Source: Methylocystis parvus OBBP (GTDB lineage: Bacteria; Pseudomonadota; Alphaproteobacteria; Rhizobiales; Beijerinckiaceae). From it: a stretch of 64,000 nt of DNA. Of this stretch, positions 18,233 through 28,800 are shown piece by piece. The stretch is taken from positions 62,001-126,000 of the forward strand of contig NZ_CP092970.1 of the NCBI RefSeq assembly GCF_027571405.1, in the 5' to 3' direction. Positions within the stretch are counted from its first letter, which is position 1; every line of letters starts with the position of its first letter. The notes below the pieces were generated by a model that made no database searches, had not been told where the DNA came from, and saw only the letters and a list, made by a program, of their open reading frames with translations. Position numbers and translations under genes: made by a program.

Positions 18233-20167
18233 ATGGTCGATCAGACGCAAATTTCTTTTTTGGGCGATTGGCGAATTACAATTACCGGAAAAGACGCTGC
18301 TTGGGCGCAACGCGTGGTGGTAGGCGGAACTGCGGCTGGAACGCAGATCTTGGCTGGCAATCCCGGCGCAGCCATCGACATATTCGGCAATGGGCAGTCG
18401 CCATGGACGCTCTCTATCGAACACAATGACGGCGTCCATGGCTGGCAGCCCAACTTTATACGCGGGACGTCCGCGATCGCCGGTCCGCATTTATCCTGGA
18501 TCGTCGCATCGGAAGACGACACCACGCCAAGCAGCGACCGTGATTTCAACGATCTCGTCATACGTCTCGACAAGCTTGGGCTCGTAAGCCAACCAACGCC
18601 GCCCTTCGCGATCCTTCCCGAAAGTTTGCAAGCGATGCCCGAGGGCGTTTTCGAGGCGACGCTCGGGCGCTATCTGATGGCTGTCCGGATCGAAAATATC
18701 TGGACTTTGCCATGGCCGCAGACGGCGCGCGTCGGTTTGAGCGATCGTTGCCGCGCCTGGCTCGCGGCGGCGGGGGTGAATGTCATTGATAGTTGGTCAG
18801 TGAAGGACCAGGAGGCGCTCGGTCAGCAGGTCATTGGCGGTCGCGTCGTCGTCGGCGCGCTCGAGCCCTGGGGAACTCGACGAATTTATTTCAAGGTCGA
18901 CGTCGCCAACGCGCAGGTGCGAAAACATCAGGTCGAGTTGCAGGTCGTGACGGACCAGGGGGCCGAAGACATCGCACTGCTCAACAAGGCGGCGCGGGCG
19001 CCGATTTCCGTGACCCGCACAACTTTCGACCGAGCGCGACAGGCGTTTGTCTCGCGCTGCGACGCAGGCGTCATGACGGCCTCGATCAAGCGTATGGCGA
19101 TCGATCTGACCACTTTCAAGCGCGCGATCGGCATTGCGCGTAGCATCGGCCTTGGCGGCGCGGGGGGTGGACAGACCGGCGGCGGAAGCGGCGGGACGGG
19201 CGGCTGCGACAAGCGAACCCTGGAACTGGTTCGCGCCGAATTGCGGGCGTTTCTCGACGGCAAGGAGATCGATCTTTGTGCGCTTCGGCGGCTCGTCTCG
19301 TGCTGCTGCGCCGGCCAGACCGGCGGCGGCGGGGATGGCGGCGGCGATTGGACAGGAACGCTTGATCCGGGGGTCAGTTTCTTTCTGTTTCCAACCGAGG
19401 TGGATTATGCGGTCGAATACGCCAATCCATATTCCGGGCAGTTTGGGCCGATCCCCTTTCAGGATCCTTGGTGGAAGATTCTGCTGATCATCATCGCCAT
19501 TATTTTGACCATCGCCGCCGCGGTTTCGGGCGGCTCGGATTTGGTCAATAAGAGCGACGATGCGGTGATTGGAACGCTGACGCGTTCGGTGTTGAATGCG
19601 CTGAAAACGCAGCCCCCGAACCCGCCGGCGAGCGACCCGGGCTCTGTCGACGCCGCGGTGGTGACGCTGAATGGGAATCGTGCGTTAACCGCCGCCATGT
19701 TCACCGTTCTGGACGCCGCATCGGACGAGGCGTCAACCACGCCGATCGAAACGCTCGGCGGGAAGATCGACACGCCGGGCACGTTTCTAACCAACGCGCA
19801 GTTAACGGCCGTCTTTCAGAACCTCGCAGACAATCCCGGCGATCCGGCGGCACAGGATGCGCTGCGGGCTTTCAAGTCTGGCTCGCGCAGCGGCACGAGC
19901 TCGGGCCTTTTAATGTCGGGCATCGCACCTGTGAAGCCGCGCACGGAGGAGGATGGCAGCACAGTCTTCTTCGTCAACCAATTGGTCTTCAGCCCGGACG
20001 AAACGGGAAACGCTCTGTCCTGCCCCGGCGATTCGGGTTCGCTGTGGTTCCAGAAGTCCAGTCTCGCCGTCATCGGGCTGAATCACGCCGGCCACGAAGA
20101 TGGCTCGGATGCAATTGCATGCCGCATAGAAGACGTGTTGACCGCGATGGGCATAAGGTTCGCGTAA
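18233..20167 (+). CDS. NAL1-like serine protease, C-terminal half (Asp and Ser), with extra domains
   Basis: 644 aa from the ATG at 18233, which has GGAG 8 bp upstream; the TTG at 18173 is weaker. Residues ~1-140 end with a DRDFNDLVIRLDK motif seen in DUF4114-like secreted beta domains. Two Gly-rich linkers flank a Cys-rich helical segment (LCALRRLVSCCC). One TM-like helix follows (WWKILLIIIAIILTIAAAV). The C-terminus matches the second half of NAL1-type trypsin-fold proteases: VDAAVV (Asp), then SGTSSG, FFVNQLVF, and the catalytic Ser in CPGDSGSLWF with VIGLNHAG. The His-bearing first half is not here but in the next gene. Confidence 0.65.
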   Translation: MVDQTQISFLGDWRITITGKDAAWAQRVVVGGTAAGTQILAGNPGAAIDIFGNGQSPWTLSIEHNDGVHGWQPNFIRGTSAIAGPHLSWIVASEDDTTPSSDRDFNDLVIRLDKLGLVSQPTPPFAILPESLQAMPEGVFEATLGRYLMAVRIENIWTLPWPQTARVGLSDRCRAWLAAAGVNVIDSWSVKDQEALGQQVIGGRVVVGALEPWGTRRIYFKVDVANAQVRKHQVELQVVTDQGAEDIALLNKAARAPISVTRTTFDRARQAFVSRCDAGVMTASIKRMAIDLTTFKRAIGIARSIGLGGAGGGQTGGGSGGTGGCDKRTLELVRAELRAFLDGKEIDLCALRRLVSCCCAGQTGGGGDGGGDWTGTLDPGVSFFLFPTEVDYAVEYANPYSGQFGPIPFQDPWWKILLIIIAIILTIAAAVSGGSDLVNKSDDAVIGTLTRSVLNALKTQPPNPPASDPGSVDAAVVTLNGNRALTAAMFTVLDAASDEASTTPIETLGGKIDTPGTFLTNAQLTAVFQNLADNPGDPAAQDALRAFKSGSRSGTSSGLLMSGIAPVKPRTEEDGSTVFFVNQLVFSPDETGNALSCPGDSGSLWFQKSSLAVIGLNHAGHEDGSDAIACRIEDVLTAMGIRFA

Positions 20168-20176
20168 GGAGGCAGC

Positions 20177-21925
20177 ATGTCGGCTATCACGAAGCGTCTG
20201 CCGCTCGACCATGCCGCCGCAGCAGAGGGACGTCGGCTGGCCGCCGATCCAAACATCGTTTCCGTCGGCTTCGGACTGAAATTTGTCGGCGGCAAACCAA
20301 CCATGGAGGTCGCGCTCCACTATTATGTGCGTGAAAAGCTCGCCGCCGATGACGCGATCGAGCAGCGCGGAAGCGAGAAAGTGCCGCCGCAAGTCGAGGG
20401 TTACAAGACTGACGTATTGCTTTGGAAGATAGCGCGCGCTAACGCCTGCCCCGACAGCAAGCGCCCGACCGCTGAACGCGGCTCGCGTCGTGAGGATCCG
20501 TTGGTTGGCGGCACGTCCACCGCCATTCTCGGCGGCTTCAGCAACATTCTTTTTCACTACGGAACGCTCGGCGGCATCTGCTTCGACGCCGGAAACGGCG
20601 CAGCGATGGCGATTTCCAACGCCCATGTCTGGGGAAGCGATCTTGGGACGGAGGCGATCCAGCCCTTCCCGCCGGTTTCCGATTATGTCGGCGGCGCGAT
20701 CGAATGGCTGGCCTGTGGAGGGCCGCTCTCGCATCTCTTCACATGGACGGCGCCAAGCGCGCTCACTGGCGTTTTGACCGGCGCAGCCGCGGCGGCCTGG
20801 GTCGCGGCCGCCGCTTCCGATGCGGAAGACCCCAACCGTTGGGGACAACGCGTCAGCCCGATACCGGCGGCAGGCGTAAAAACGACCCGCGAGCGAATTC
20901 AGCTTGTGGCCAAGCTGCCGCGTATACCCTTCCCGGGCCGCCATTGGTCAAGCAAGGCGATGTGGGACTATACGCGCGATACCACGGCGGGATCGAACAA
21001 TGTGATGACCGACGAGGCGCGATCCAATGAGCATGTGCTTGTCGGCAAGCGGGTCTTTACCGACCGTAATGTCTACAGCCCCGGCGATACGGTTGGAATC
21101 TGCGCTCAGCTCTGGACCCTGGCCGGCGAACGCGATCCGGAGCGTTTCGTGGTCGCACACAGCTTCCCTATTCGCGATCCTGGTCGCGTGATCCAGCGCG
21201 TGCTCAGACAGGGCGCGGCTTGCGCCCGGCTCGACCGCGCGCTCGACGAGGGCCGTCAGTCTATTTGCATTCATGGCTTCCCTCACCAGGTTGCGGGCGT
21301 CGCGGCGGTAAACTTCCCGTTGATCGCCGCGCCCTTTGTCGTCATTGGCGAGGACTCGTCCGAACTTCTCGATCCTGGCCCAAACAACCCGTCCGGCGTC
21401 TCCGCACTTCGTCTGCCAAAGCGGCTGCTGGCGATCGCCTGTCCGCCGAGCACGCATGTGGATCTCTCGCTTTTCCATCGCGGCGCTGCGGTGCGCGTGC
21501 GGGCGATCAGCGCAAACGGCGCCGCGGTCGATCAAGCGGTGACGCCGCCCGATCCGGACGTGGCGCACCGCCTACGCCTTACCGGGCCAGAAATTATTCG
21601 CATCGAACTTGACGGACGGGACGGAGATGGCTTTCTTGCTGAGATCTGCGTCGACAAGCGCATGATCGGCGTCGAAAAATGGAAAGGCGTCTCGACCTAT
21701 TACGGCGGGAGCTTTCCGCTCCCACGCAACGAGCCCGACGGCAAATGGGCGGTCGTGGTGATCAGCCAATCTCTCGACAATACGCCCACAAATGGCGATC
21801 CGATCGCAGCAGCGCGCAAGCTGGGCGGCATCGTGGATTCGGCCAATGTTTCCGAAACGGGGGAATGCGCCTGCGAGATACTGTTCGACGCAACATTCGA
21901 CGTGGCCGCCCCGATTTTGCTTTGA
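20177..21925 (+). CDS. NAL1-like serine protease, N-terminal half (His), with a unique C-terminus
   Basis: 582 aa, with AAGGAGG 4 bp before the ATG. The N-terminal ~75 residues (IVSVGFGLKF, MEVALHYYV, GYKTDVLLW) match the leader domain of NAL1-like proteases. Next comes HYGTLGGICFD and AMAISNAHVWG, which supplies the catalytic His and the following QPFPPVSDYVGG. I find no Asp (VDAA) or Ser (GDSG) motif later. The remaining ~330 residues are unassigned. It starts 9 bp after the partner gene stop, so the two are co-expressed. Together they carry one full catalytic triad. Confidence 0.6.
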   Translation: MSAITKRLPLDHAAAAEGRRLAADPNIVSVGFGLKFVGGKPTMEVALHYYVREKLAADDAIEQRGSEKVPPQVEGYKTDVLLWKIARANACPDSKRPTAERGSRREDPLVGGTSTAILGGFSNILFHYGTLGGICFDAGNGAAMAISNAHVWGSDLGTEAIQPFPPVSDYVGGAIEWLACGGPLSHLFTWTAPSALTGVLTGAAAAAWVAAAASDAEDPNRWGQRVSPIPAAGVKTTRERIQLVAKLPRIPFPGRHWSSKAMWDYTRDTTAGSNNVMTDEARSNEHVLVGKRVFTDRNVYSPGDTVGICAQLWTLAGERDPERFVVAHSFPIRDPGRVIQRVLRQGAACARLDRALDEGRQSICIHGFPHQVAGVAAVNFPLIAAPFVVIGEDSSELLDPGPNNPSGVSALRLPKRLLAIACPPSTHVDLSLFHRGAAVRVRAISANGAAVDQAVTPPDPDVAHRLRLTGPEIIRIELDGRDGDGFLAEICVDKRMIGVEKWKGVSTYYGGSFPLPRNEPDGKWAVVVISQSLDNTPTNGDPIAAARKLGGIVDSANVSETGECACEILFDATFDVAAPILL

Positions 21926-22172
21926 GTTATACTTTGTGAATGTGGTCGTTCGGCCAACCGAACTATGCGTGAACGCGTTGCGACGCTTCGTGCACGAGCC
22001 GGGCGTTTCATGGCCACGTCCGCAACCGACTTTGAATGCCGAGCCATTGAACTCCAGGGCGAACCCCCGCCAGGCGTCAACATTGATTAGACGGAGAGCT
22101 TGACGCTGTGCGAATCCGTGCGCCACTTCGAAAGTGGTACGCTGTTTCGCGCGTGGCGAAGAAGGAATGTTC

Positions 22173-23125
22173 ATGTTTACGCTCGCTGCCTTGCTTTCGA
22201 TGGTGCTTGTGAGCATCATTGTCGCTAGCCATGCATCGCTGGCGTTCGCTGACGAGAAGCGGCGCGCCAATCTGCAAGCACGTCGGGACGAGATTGAGGA
22301 GATTTTTCAGACCGGCGACGAGGACGAGGAATACGACGCCGACGCGCTCTCGACCGAGGCCGACACCATCGAGGCGAGCCTTGAATCGCTTAGCGAGAAA
22401 TATCGCACCTATGATAAAGCGGAAAAGGCGCTCGCGGGCGCCGTCGTTTCGGTTGGCTCCAAAGGCGAGCTTGTCGTCTCGCGCGGCCTTGTGCGGCAGG
22501 ATCAGGCGCGCTACTGGCAGACCTCACCAAGACCCGCACGACGGCGCTCGCCGTGGAGATTGCGAAGCGGCTGGACGTGGCCCTTGCTTGCGCGGTCCAC
22601 GCGCTCGCAACAAACTGGTTCTACCGTGGTCGCTCGCATTCGGTTGCGGTGGACATGCAGGCGCGCGGTCCGAATTTGGACGCGACGCCGGACGCTGAAA
22701 ACGCCGCCGTCTTCACGCGGTTCAGCGAAAGCGAAGGCGCATGGCGTGCGCGCCTGCCCCGGAAGCAGGCCGAGCTATTCGATTGGTGTCTTGACGCGAA
22801 GCTCGACGACTTGCTCGCTTTGCTTGCTCAGTGCGTCGCTATGTCGGTCAACGCCGTTCAGCTTCCGCACGAGCCCCGCTCTTATGGCGCGGCGCACATG
22901 AACCATGCAGCGCAGATCGCTCAGGCCGTCAATCTCGACATGCAGCAGAGCGCGTCGGACGTGTTCTTGCAGCGCATCCCGAAGGCGCTCATCACGCAGG
23001 CCGCGACCGAGGCTGGCGCGCCCGGCGAGATCGTCGCCGCGCTCCCGAAGCTGCCGAAGGGCGAGGCCATCACGAAAGCGAAGAAGCACCTTGCGACTTG
23101 GCTTCCCGCGCCGTTGCAGACGTAG
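22173..23125 (+). pseudogene. plasmid-type ParB/RepB partition protein, frameshifted C-terminal part
   Basis: After a short hydrophobic lead, the frame reads ADEKRRANLQARRDEIEE to VVSRGLVRQDQ, then shifts at about 22510 into a second frame: RTTALAVEIAKRLDVALACAV, NWFYRGRSHSV and so on to 23125. This is the C-terminal half of large plasmid ParB proteins. The N-terminal nuclease and HTH domains are missing. The frame at 22173 has a GAAGGA site, so the fusion may be translated, but it is not functional as ParB. Confidence 0.7.
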
Positions 23126-23237
23126 GCGCCTGCACCGATCGTCGCGGACGAGGACGAGGAGTTTGACGAGGGCGACGACGAGCAGGTTGCCGCCTAGCGT
23201 GCGCGTCGGGCCGGGCGCCATGCGTCCGGCTCCCACG

Positions 23238-23278
23238 CCGCCCGCGCTGCGTTTCTCTCCTGCAGCGCGGGCGGTTTT
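23238..23278 (+). terminator. rho-independent terminator
   Basis: A perfect 13-bp stem CCGCCCGCGCTGC/GCAGCGCGGGCGG with an 11-nt loop, followed by TTTT. It closes the parB-derived unit. Confidence 0.8.
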
Positions 23279-23348
23279 GCGTCGCGCAGATTCGCGCTCC
23301 GTTGCATCTACAACTTGCGTCGTTATATCAAAACTGACATAAACTATC

Positions 23349-23669
23349 ATGGCTGACATGAAACGCGTCGAATTTCTTGGGGATTCCCTTGAGCGGTTGC
23401 GGGAGTTTCCCGAAACGGCGCGGAAGGAGGCCGGCGCGCAGCTGCATAAGGTTCAACTCGGCCTTGAACCGAGCGACTGGAAGCCGATGACGGCCGTGGG
23501 GGCAGGGGTTCGGGAAATCCGTATCCGCGATGAAACGGGCGCCTTCCGGGTGCTCTACATCGCCAAAATAGAGGACGCTGTTTATGTGCTGCACGCCTTT
23601 CAGAAGAAGACGCAGCAGACAGCGAAACGAGATTTGGACCTGGCCGCCGCGCGGTTGCGGCAAATCTAA
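23349..23669 (+). CDS. higB: HigB/RelE-like toxin (Gp49 family)
   Basis: 106 aa. Contains LREFPETARKEAGAQLHKVQ, VREIRIRDETGAFRVLYI and VYVLHAFQKKTQQT, the conserved strands of the phage-derived Gp49-like/HigB group of RelE ribosome-dependent mRNA interferases. It precedes its antitoxin gene by 13 bp, the usual order for higBA. It appears intact among plasmid debris, so it is probably an addiction relic. Confidence 0.88.
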   Translation: MADMKRVEFLGDSLERLREFPETARKEAGAQLHKVQLGLEPSDWKPMTAVGAGVREIRIRDETGAFRVLYIAKIEDAVYVLHAFQKKTQQTAKRDLDLAAARLRQI

Positions 23670-23682
23670 CGGAGGCGCGACG

Positions 23683-23964
23683 ATGGAACGTCAGAGCTTT
23701 GCGAATGTGTGGGACGCTTTGGAAGACACGCCTCAAGAAGCGGCGAGCATGACCATGCGGTCCAATCTTCTGATCGCCGTGGAGCAGCGAGTTCGGAGTT
23801 GGAATGTTACCCAGGCCGAGGCGGCCAAGCGACTCGGGATCACGCAGCCGCGTCTGAATGACCTTCTGCGCGGTCGGATCAAGAATTTCAGTCTGGAAGC
23901 ACTCATCAATCTCGCCGCGCAGGCGGGGCTTGCGGTTCGTCTCGATATTGCCGACGCCGCGTAA
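23683..23964 (+). CDS. higA: HigA-like XRE antitoxin
   Basis: 93 aa after GGAGG. An XRE helix-turn-helix spans ~45-80 (WNVTQAEAAKRLGITQPRLN, DLLRGRIKNFSLEALINL). It would bind and neutralise the HigB toxin and repress the operon. The intact length and close spacing support a working pair. Confidence 0.9.
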   Translation: MERQSFANVWDALEDTPQEAASMTMRSNLLIAVEQRVRSWNVTQAEAAKRLGITQPRLNDLLRGRIKNFSLEALINLAAQAGLAVRLDIADAA

Positions 23965-24384
23965 ATCGGCGCGCCGTGACCTGCCGGTCCCGGCGCGCGG
24001 CGTCTTGCAGACGTTCGAGCCGGCTCCCGACGAAGCCGGAGCGACGAACCGCGCTTTGTGTCTTTCGACTCCCATGCGGTGTTGTCCGTCCTTTCCCCCT
24101 TATGCAGCCTTCGTGCAGGCGGCCAGGTCGATCGCCGCCGAATCAGCCGAACGTTCACAAACTCGCCTTTCCCAATCGAACGGGACCGACGAGAAGTGCG
24201 AGTCAACCGCGTGGGCGTCAGGTTGCGATGTCTCATTTCGACCGCCGGGGAAGCTCGGAAATCATTTGCGGCCGCGCGACCTCCGATCTCCTGGCCGTCG
24301 TCGTCTGACAGTTGAAAGGATCCAAGGTGCGAAGGCGGCGGCCGACCGACTTTCCGGCGACGACGCGGATGTCCGTGACCTTCG

Positions 24385-25150
24385 ATGGCGCGCTCACGGA
24401 AGCCAAAGCGCGCGAAGGGCTGTCGCGCGCCCGCTCCGGGCCATTGTTACGCTTGGCGATTGGAAGCCGAGGACGAAAAGACCGTCGCTCATCTTGTCGC
24501 CGTCGCCGCCGGCTCCGGCCGGGACGATCGGGGGAAGCGCGAGCGCATCTACGCCAATGCGAAATCCCTCGGCGATCTCTACGACAAGATCGAGGACGCC
24601 TTTTCGCGCGACGCCAATTTCTCAGAGCCCAAATGGGCTCATGGCGTCGAGGGCGCGACGACGATGCTCGCGGCGCTCACAAAGGCCGGGAAGATCGCGG
24701 CCGAGACGGACACCGGAAAAGCGCTCGCTGCGGAAGCCGAGCGTCAATTTTCGCGCCAGCCTTCCGCGCGCGGCAGGGAGCTTCCCGCGAAATTCAATCC
24801 GGCCTTGCAGCTCGCTAAATCGTGGGGTCCGGCCATGCGATCGAGCAGCCCGCGCGACGCTCGCGCGCGAGTTCAAGGGCCACGAATATGTCTTCGTGAT
24901 GCACACGAACCGGCTGCACATCCATGTGCACGCGGCGATCCGGCTGACCAGCCCGACCGGCGAGAAGCTGCATCCTGGGATTCAGGATTTCGCACGCTGG
25001 CGCGAGACCTTAGCCGAGGAAGCGCGCGAGCGGCGGATGCCGATGGAGGCCGTTCGCCGTTTCGATCAGGCGCACCCCCCCGGCTACAAGCTCAAAGACG
25101 TGAAGATGATCGAACGCGGCATGGCGCCTGGCCGGGGCCATCGGCATAAA
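24385..25150 (+). pseudogene. conjugative relaxase / mobilisation nuclease, frameshifted
   Basis: Two frames together give relaxase-like sequence: first EDEKTVAHLVAVAAGSGRDD to LAKSWG (to ~24830), then LAREFKGHEYVFVMHTNRL with the His-hydrophobic-His metal motif HIHVHAAI and SPTGEKLHPGIQDFARWRET, ending PPGYKLKDVKMIERG. HUH relaxases nick plasmid oriT. The frame change and lack of an N-terminal Tyr region make it inactive. The stretch 23965-24384 holds no gene I can support. Confidence 0.6.
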
Positions 25151-25485
25151 CGGCGCCGAGCGTCTTTTCGAGAAAGCTCCAATCAATCGCCGCGGCGAGC
25201 TTCGCCAGCGGATGCTTCATGTCGACGATCTGATCGAGCCGCGCCCGGAAAAGGTCGTTCTGCCCGCTATCGCGCCGCTCTCTCGGCCGCATCGCGAATC
25301 TCCCCTCATCGATCCCGACGAAGCCACAGAATCACGACGCCAGTCGTCGAGCAAAATCGCAAGAAAACCAAGTCAAAACACGCGCGAGCTTGCGAAAACG
25401 AGTGCTGCGAAAATGCGAAATCATGCGCGATTTCAACGCGATGAGCATTCTTCACAGGCGACACCCTCAGACAGGAGGTTTCCAG

Positions 25486-25545
25486 ATGGCCGATATCAGC
25501 CCTCTGCGCCGTCGTATGATGCATCGCCTACAACTCCTGCCGTAA
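25486..25545 (+). pseudogene. N-terminal stub of a tyrosine recombinase
   Basis: Nineteen codons beginning MADISPLRRRM behind an ACAGGAGG site match the start of XerC/D-like integrases often linked to IS91 elements. The frame then runs into an IS91 transposase fragment and stops. Confidence 0.45.
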
Positions 25546-25769
25546 CCGGCATTGCCCTAAATGCCAGGGAGCTGCGAGAGCCGCCTGGCTCGACGCGCGC
25601 AAGGCCGAGCTTGCTGCCGGCGCCTTATTTCCATCTCGTCTTCACCCAGCCGCCGGCGGCGGCCGAGATCGCCTTCCAGAACAAGAGGCCCGTTTACGCC
25701 GGGCTGATGCGCGCCGTCGCCGAGGCGACCATGACGCTCGCCGCAAATCCGAATGTCAATCAGCATTGA
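25523..25769 (+). pseudogene. IS91-family transposase fragment
   Basis: Reads IAYNSCRNRHCPKCQGAAR, the zinc-binding N-terminus of IS91 transposases, then after a one-base frameshift near 25612 LLPAPYFHLVFTQPPAAAEI and ALAANP-like ending. Only ~80 codons remain. Confidence 0.75.
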
Positions 25770-25855
25770 ACCGGGACAACTTGCAGAGTCTCCCGCGCGA
25801 CGAGGAGCTGGAATCGGCTTTGGCGCTGAAAGAACGTGGCGCACGCCTCTCGTCC

Positions 25856-28800
25856 TCAACAAGTCGCATCCGTCGTAGCCTCGCTCAGTCCGTCGACTCC
25901 GGCGGGCGCTGCAGCGGGGCGCGCTTTTTGTAGCTTGCTCATGATGAGATAAATGACGGGCGTCGTGTAGAGCGTCATAATCTGACTGAGCAGCAGACCG
26001 CCGACGATGGTGACGCCAAGCGGGCGCCGTAGCTCCGCGCCGACGCCCGTCGCCAGGGCGAGCGGCAGCGCCCCCAGCATTGCCGTGATCGTCGTCATCA
26101 GGATCGGGCGGAACCGCTCTGTCGCCGCCATCAAGGCCGCGTCGCGCGCGGAGAGACCTTTCTCACGCTCGGCCTGGAGCGCGAAATCAACAAGCATGAT
26201 TCCATTCTTTTTGACGATGCCGATCAATAGCAGCATGCCGATCAAGGCCATGGTGGTGAACTGTGTTTGAGACGCCTGGAGCGCGAGCAACGCGCCTAGT
26301 CCGGCCGAGGGCAGCGTCGACAGGATCGTCACCGGGTGTACGAGGCTCTCATAGAGCATTCCGAGAATGACATAGACGGCGATAAGCGCGCCGAACACAA
26401 AGAGCGGCGTCCCCTTCGCCATTTTGAGGAAGTCCGCGGCGTCGCCTACGAAATCTGCGTGCAGCCCATCTGGAATATGCAGATCGTTCATCGCCTCGCG
26501 AACGGCCGCCGAAGCGTCGCCGAGTGAATAGCCCGGGGCCGTGTTGAAGGTCAGTGTGATGGCGGGAAAGACGCCCTGATGATTGACGGCGAGCGGCAGG
26601 ACGCCGCGCTCGACGCGGGCGACTGCGGCCAGCGGCGTGATCTGTCCGCCGGCCCCCGCCACATAGACATTATCGAGGTCGGGCAAGCTGCGCTGACGCG
26701 ATTCAGGCGCTTCGACGATCACCCGATATTGGTTGCGCTCCGCGTAGATGATCGAAGCCTGTCTCTGGCCGAAGGCGCTGTTCAGCGCAGCGTCGATTGA
26801 GGATATCGCCACGCCCATGCGTGACGCCGCATTGCGATCGATAACCACATTCGCCTTGAAGCCGCCTCTCTGGACGTCGCTTGACACGTCGATGAGCTGC
26901 GGCAGGCCCTTCAGCCGCCGTAGGACTTTCGGAGTCCATTCGGCCAGTTCCTCGACGGAGGAGTCCCAGAGCGAGAATTGAAATTGCGCCTTGCTCTGGC
27001 GGCTGCCCGAACGAAAATCCTGCGCCGGCGCCATGAAAATTTTCAGGCCGTCGATCCCGGCAAGATTCTTCCGAAGCCTTGCGACGACCTCTGCGCTCGT
27101 CGCTTTGCGCCGGTCAGCGGGCTTCAGGGCGATATAGAATCTGCCCTGATTGCCGAGCAGGCCAAAACCGGAAACGCCCAAAATGGAGCCGACCGCAGCG
27201 ACGTCTGGATCGGCGGCGACCACATCGGCGGCCTTTCGCTGCAGATCGACCATTCTCGCGAAGGACGCCTCTGGCGGTCCTTCCGTCGTGCCGTTGATGA
27301 GGCCGATGTCGTCCTGCGGCATGGCGCCCTTCGGAATGGTGAGATAGAGCTGCGCCGTCGCGCCCATCGTCGTCAGGATCACAAGCAGGGTCGTGCGAGG
27401 ACGGTCGATGACGGGGCGCAGCGTTCGGACATATAGCCGCAGCGCCGCGGCCAGCGTACGCTCCATGATCCGGTCCAGGATCGCCCGCTGCGCTGGCCGC
27501 GCTGCGCCAAAATGCGCGCAGATCATCGGCGTGACCGTCAAGGACACGAGCGTTGAGGCGACGATTGCGAAGCTCAGCGTGAATGCGAATTCGCGCAGCA
27601 TCAGGCCGACGGCGTCGGTCATGAACAGCAGAGGGACGAACACCGCGACGAGCGACAAGCTGATCGATACGACCGTGAAGCCGATCTGCTGCGCGCCCTC
27701 GATCGCCGCTTCGAGACGCTGCATCCCACGCTCCATGTTTTTTTCGATATTCTCGATCATCACGATGGCGTCGTCGACGACAAAGCCGACAGCGATGGTC
27801 AGCGCCATGAGCGAGAAATTGTCGAGCGTGAATCCCGCCGTCCACATTGCCGTGCAGGCGCTCATGAGCGAAAGTGGAACGGTGACGCCGGCCGCGAAAG
27901 CCGACGCGGCGCTGCGAAGGAAAAGGAACACCACCAGCATCACAAGGGCGACTGAGACCAGCAGAGCCCGCTGGATCTCCCATACGCTGGCGCGGATCGT
28001 CTGCGTGCGGTCGGTGAGCACCGAGATTTCAATGCCGCTCGGAATCCAATTCCGCAGCCTCGGCAACAGCGCCTTTATGTGATCCACAGTCTCGATCACA
28101 TTGGCGTTCGCCTGCTTGGAGACGACAATGAACACTGCGGGCTTGCCATTGTACCATCCGGCCGACAGGCGATTGCGCGAGCCCGGCTCGACGGTCGCAA
28201 CGTCGCCGAGCTTCGCGACGGCGCCGCCAGAGGACGCAATCACGATCTGACGAAACTCGTCCGGCGTCTGTAGGAGATCATTGGCCCCAAAGGTAAGGGT
28301 ACGCGCGCTACCGTCCAATGCGCCGAGCGGACCGAGGACATTGGCTTTCCTGACGGCGTCGGCCACCATGTCGATGCTGAGGCTCATGCCCGCGAGTCGG
28401 GCCGGATCCGCCTGCACGCGGATCGCCGGTTGCTCGGCCCCGGCGATCCTTACACTGGCGACGCCTGGAACCTGCGCGGTGCGCTGCGCGATGATCGAGT
28501 CCGCCACGTCATAAACCGCGCTGATCGGCAGCGTCTCCGACGTCATCGCGAGAACAAAGACCGGCGGGCCGGACAGGCTGGCTTTGCGGAAAGAAGGCGG
28601 CGACGGCAGGTCGGAGGGGAGATCGGCAGCCGCCGCATTGACCGCGGCCTGCACGTCGCGCGCCGCGGCGTCGATGTTCCGATCGAGCCCGAATTGAAGC
28701 GTGATGGAGGTCGAACCGTAAGAGTTGACAGAGGTGAGCTCGGTAACGCTCGAAATACCCGCGAGTCGTCTTTCCAGCGGCGCGGCCACGGTGGCCGCCA

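Noticed and set aside
23238..23278. Possible CRISPR or phage repeat
   Set aside because: A single hairpin with TTTT is a terminator; I saw no repeat-spacer array anywhere in the window.
23858..25444. 528-codon plus-strand frame
   Set aside because: Only ~100 codons (the relaxase HIHVH part) read as protein; the rest is a read-through of a decayed region.
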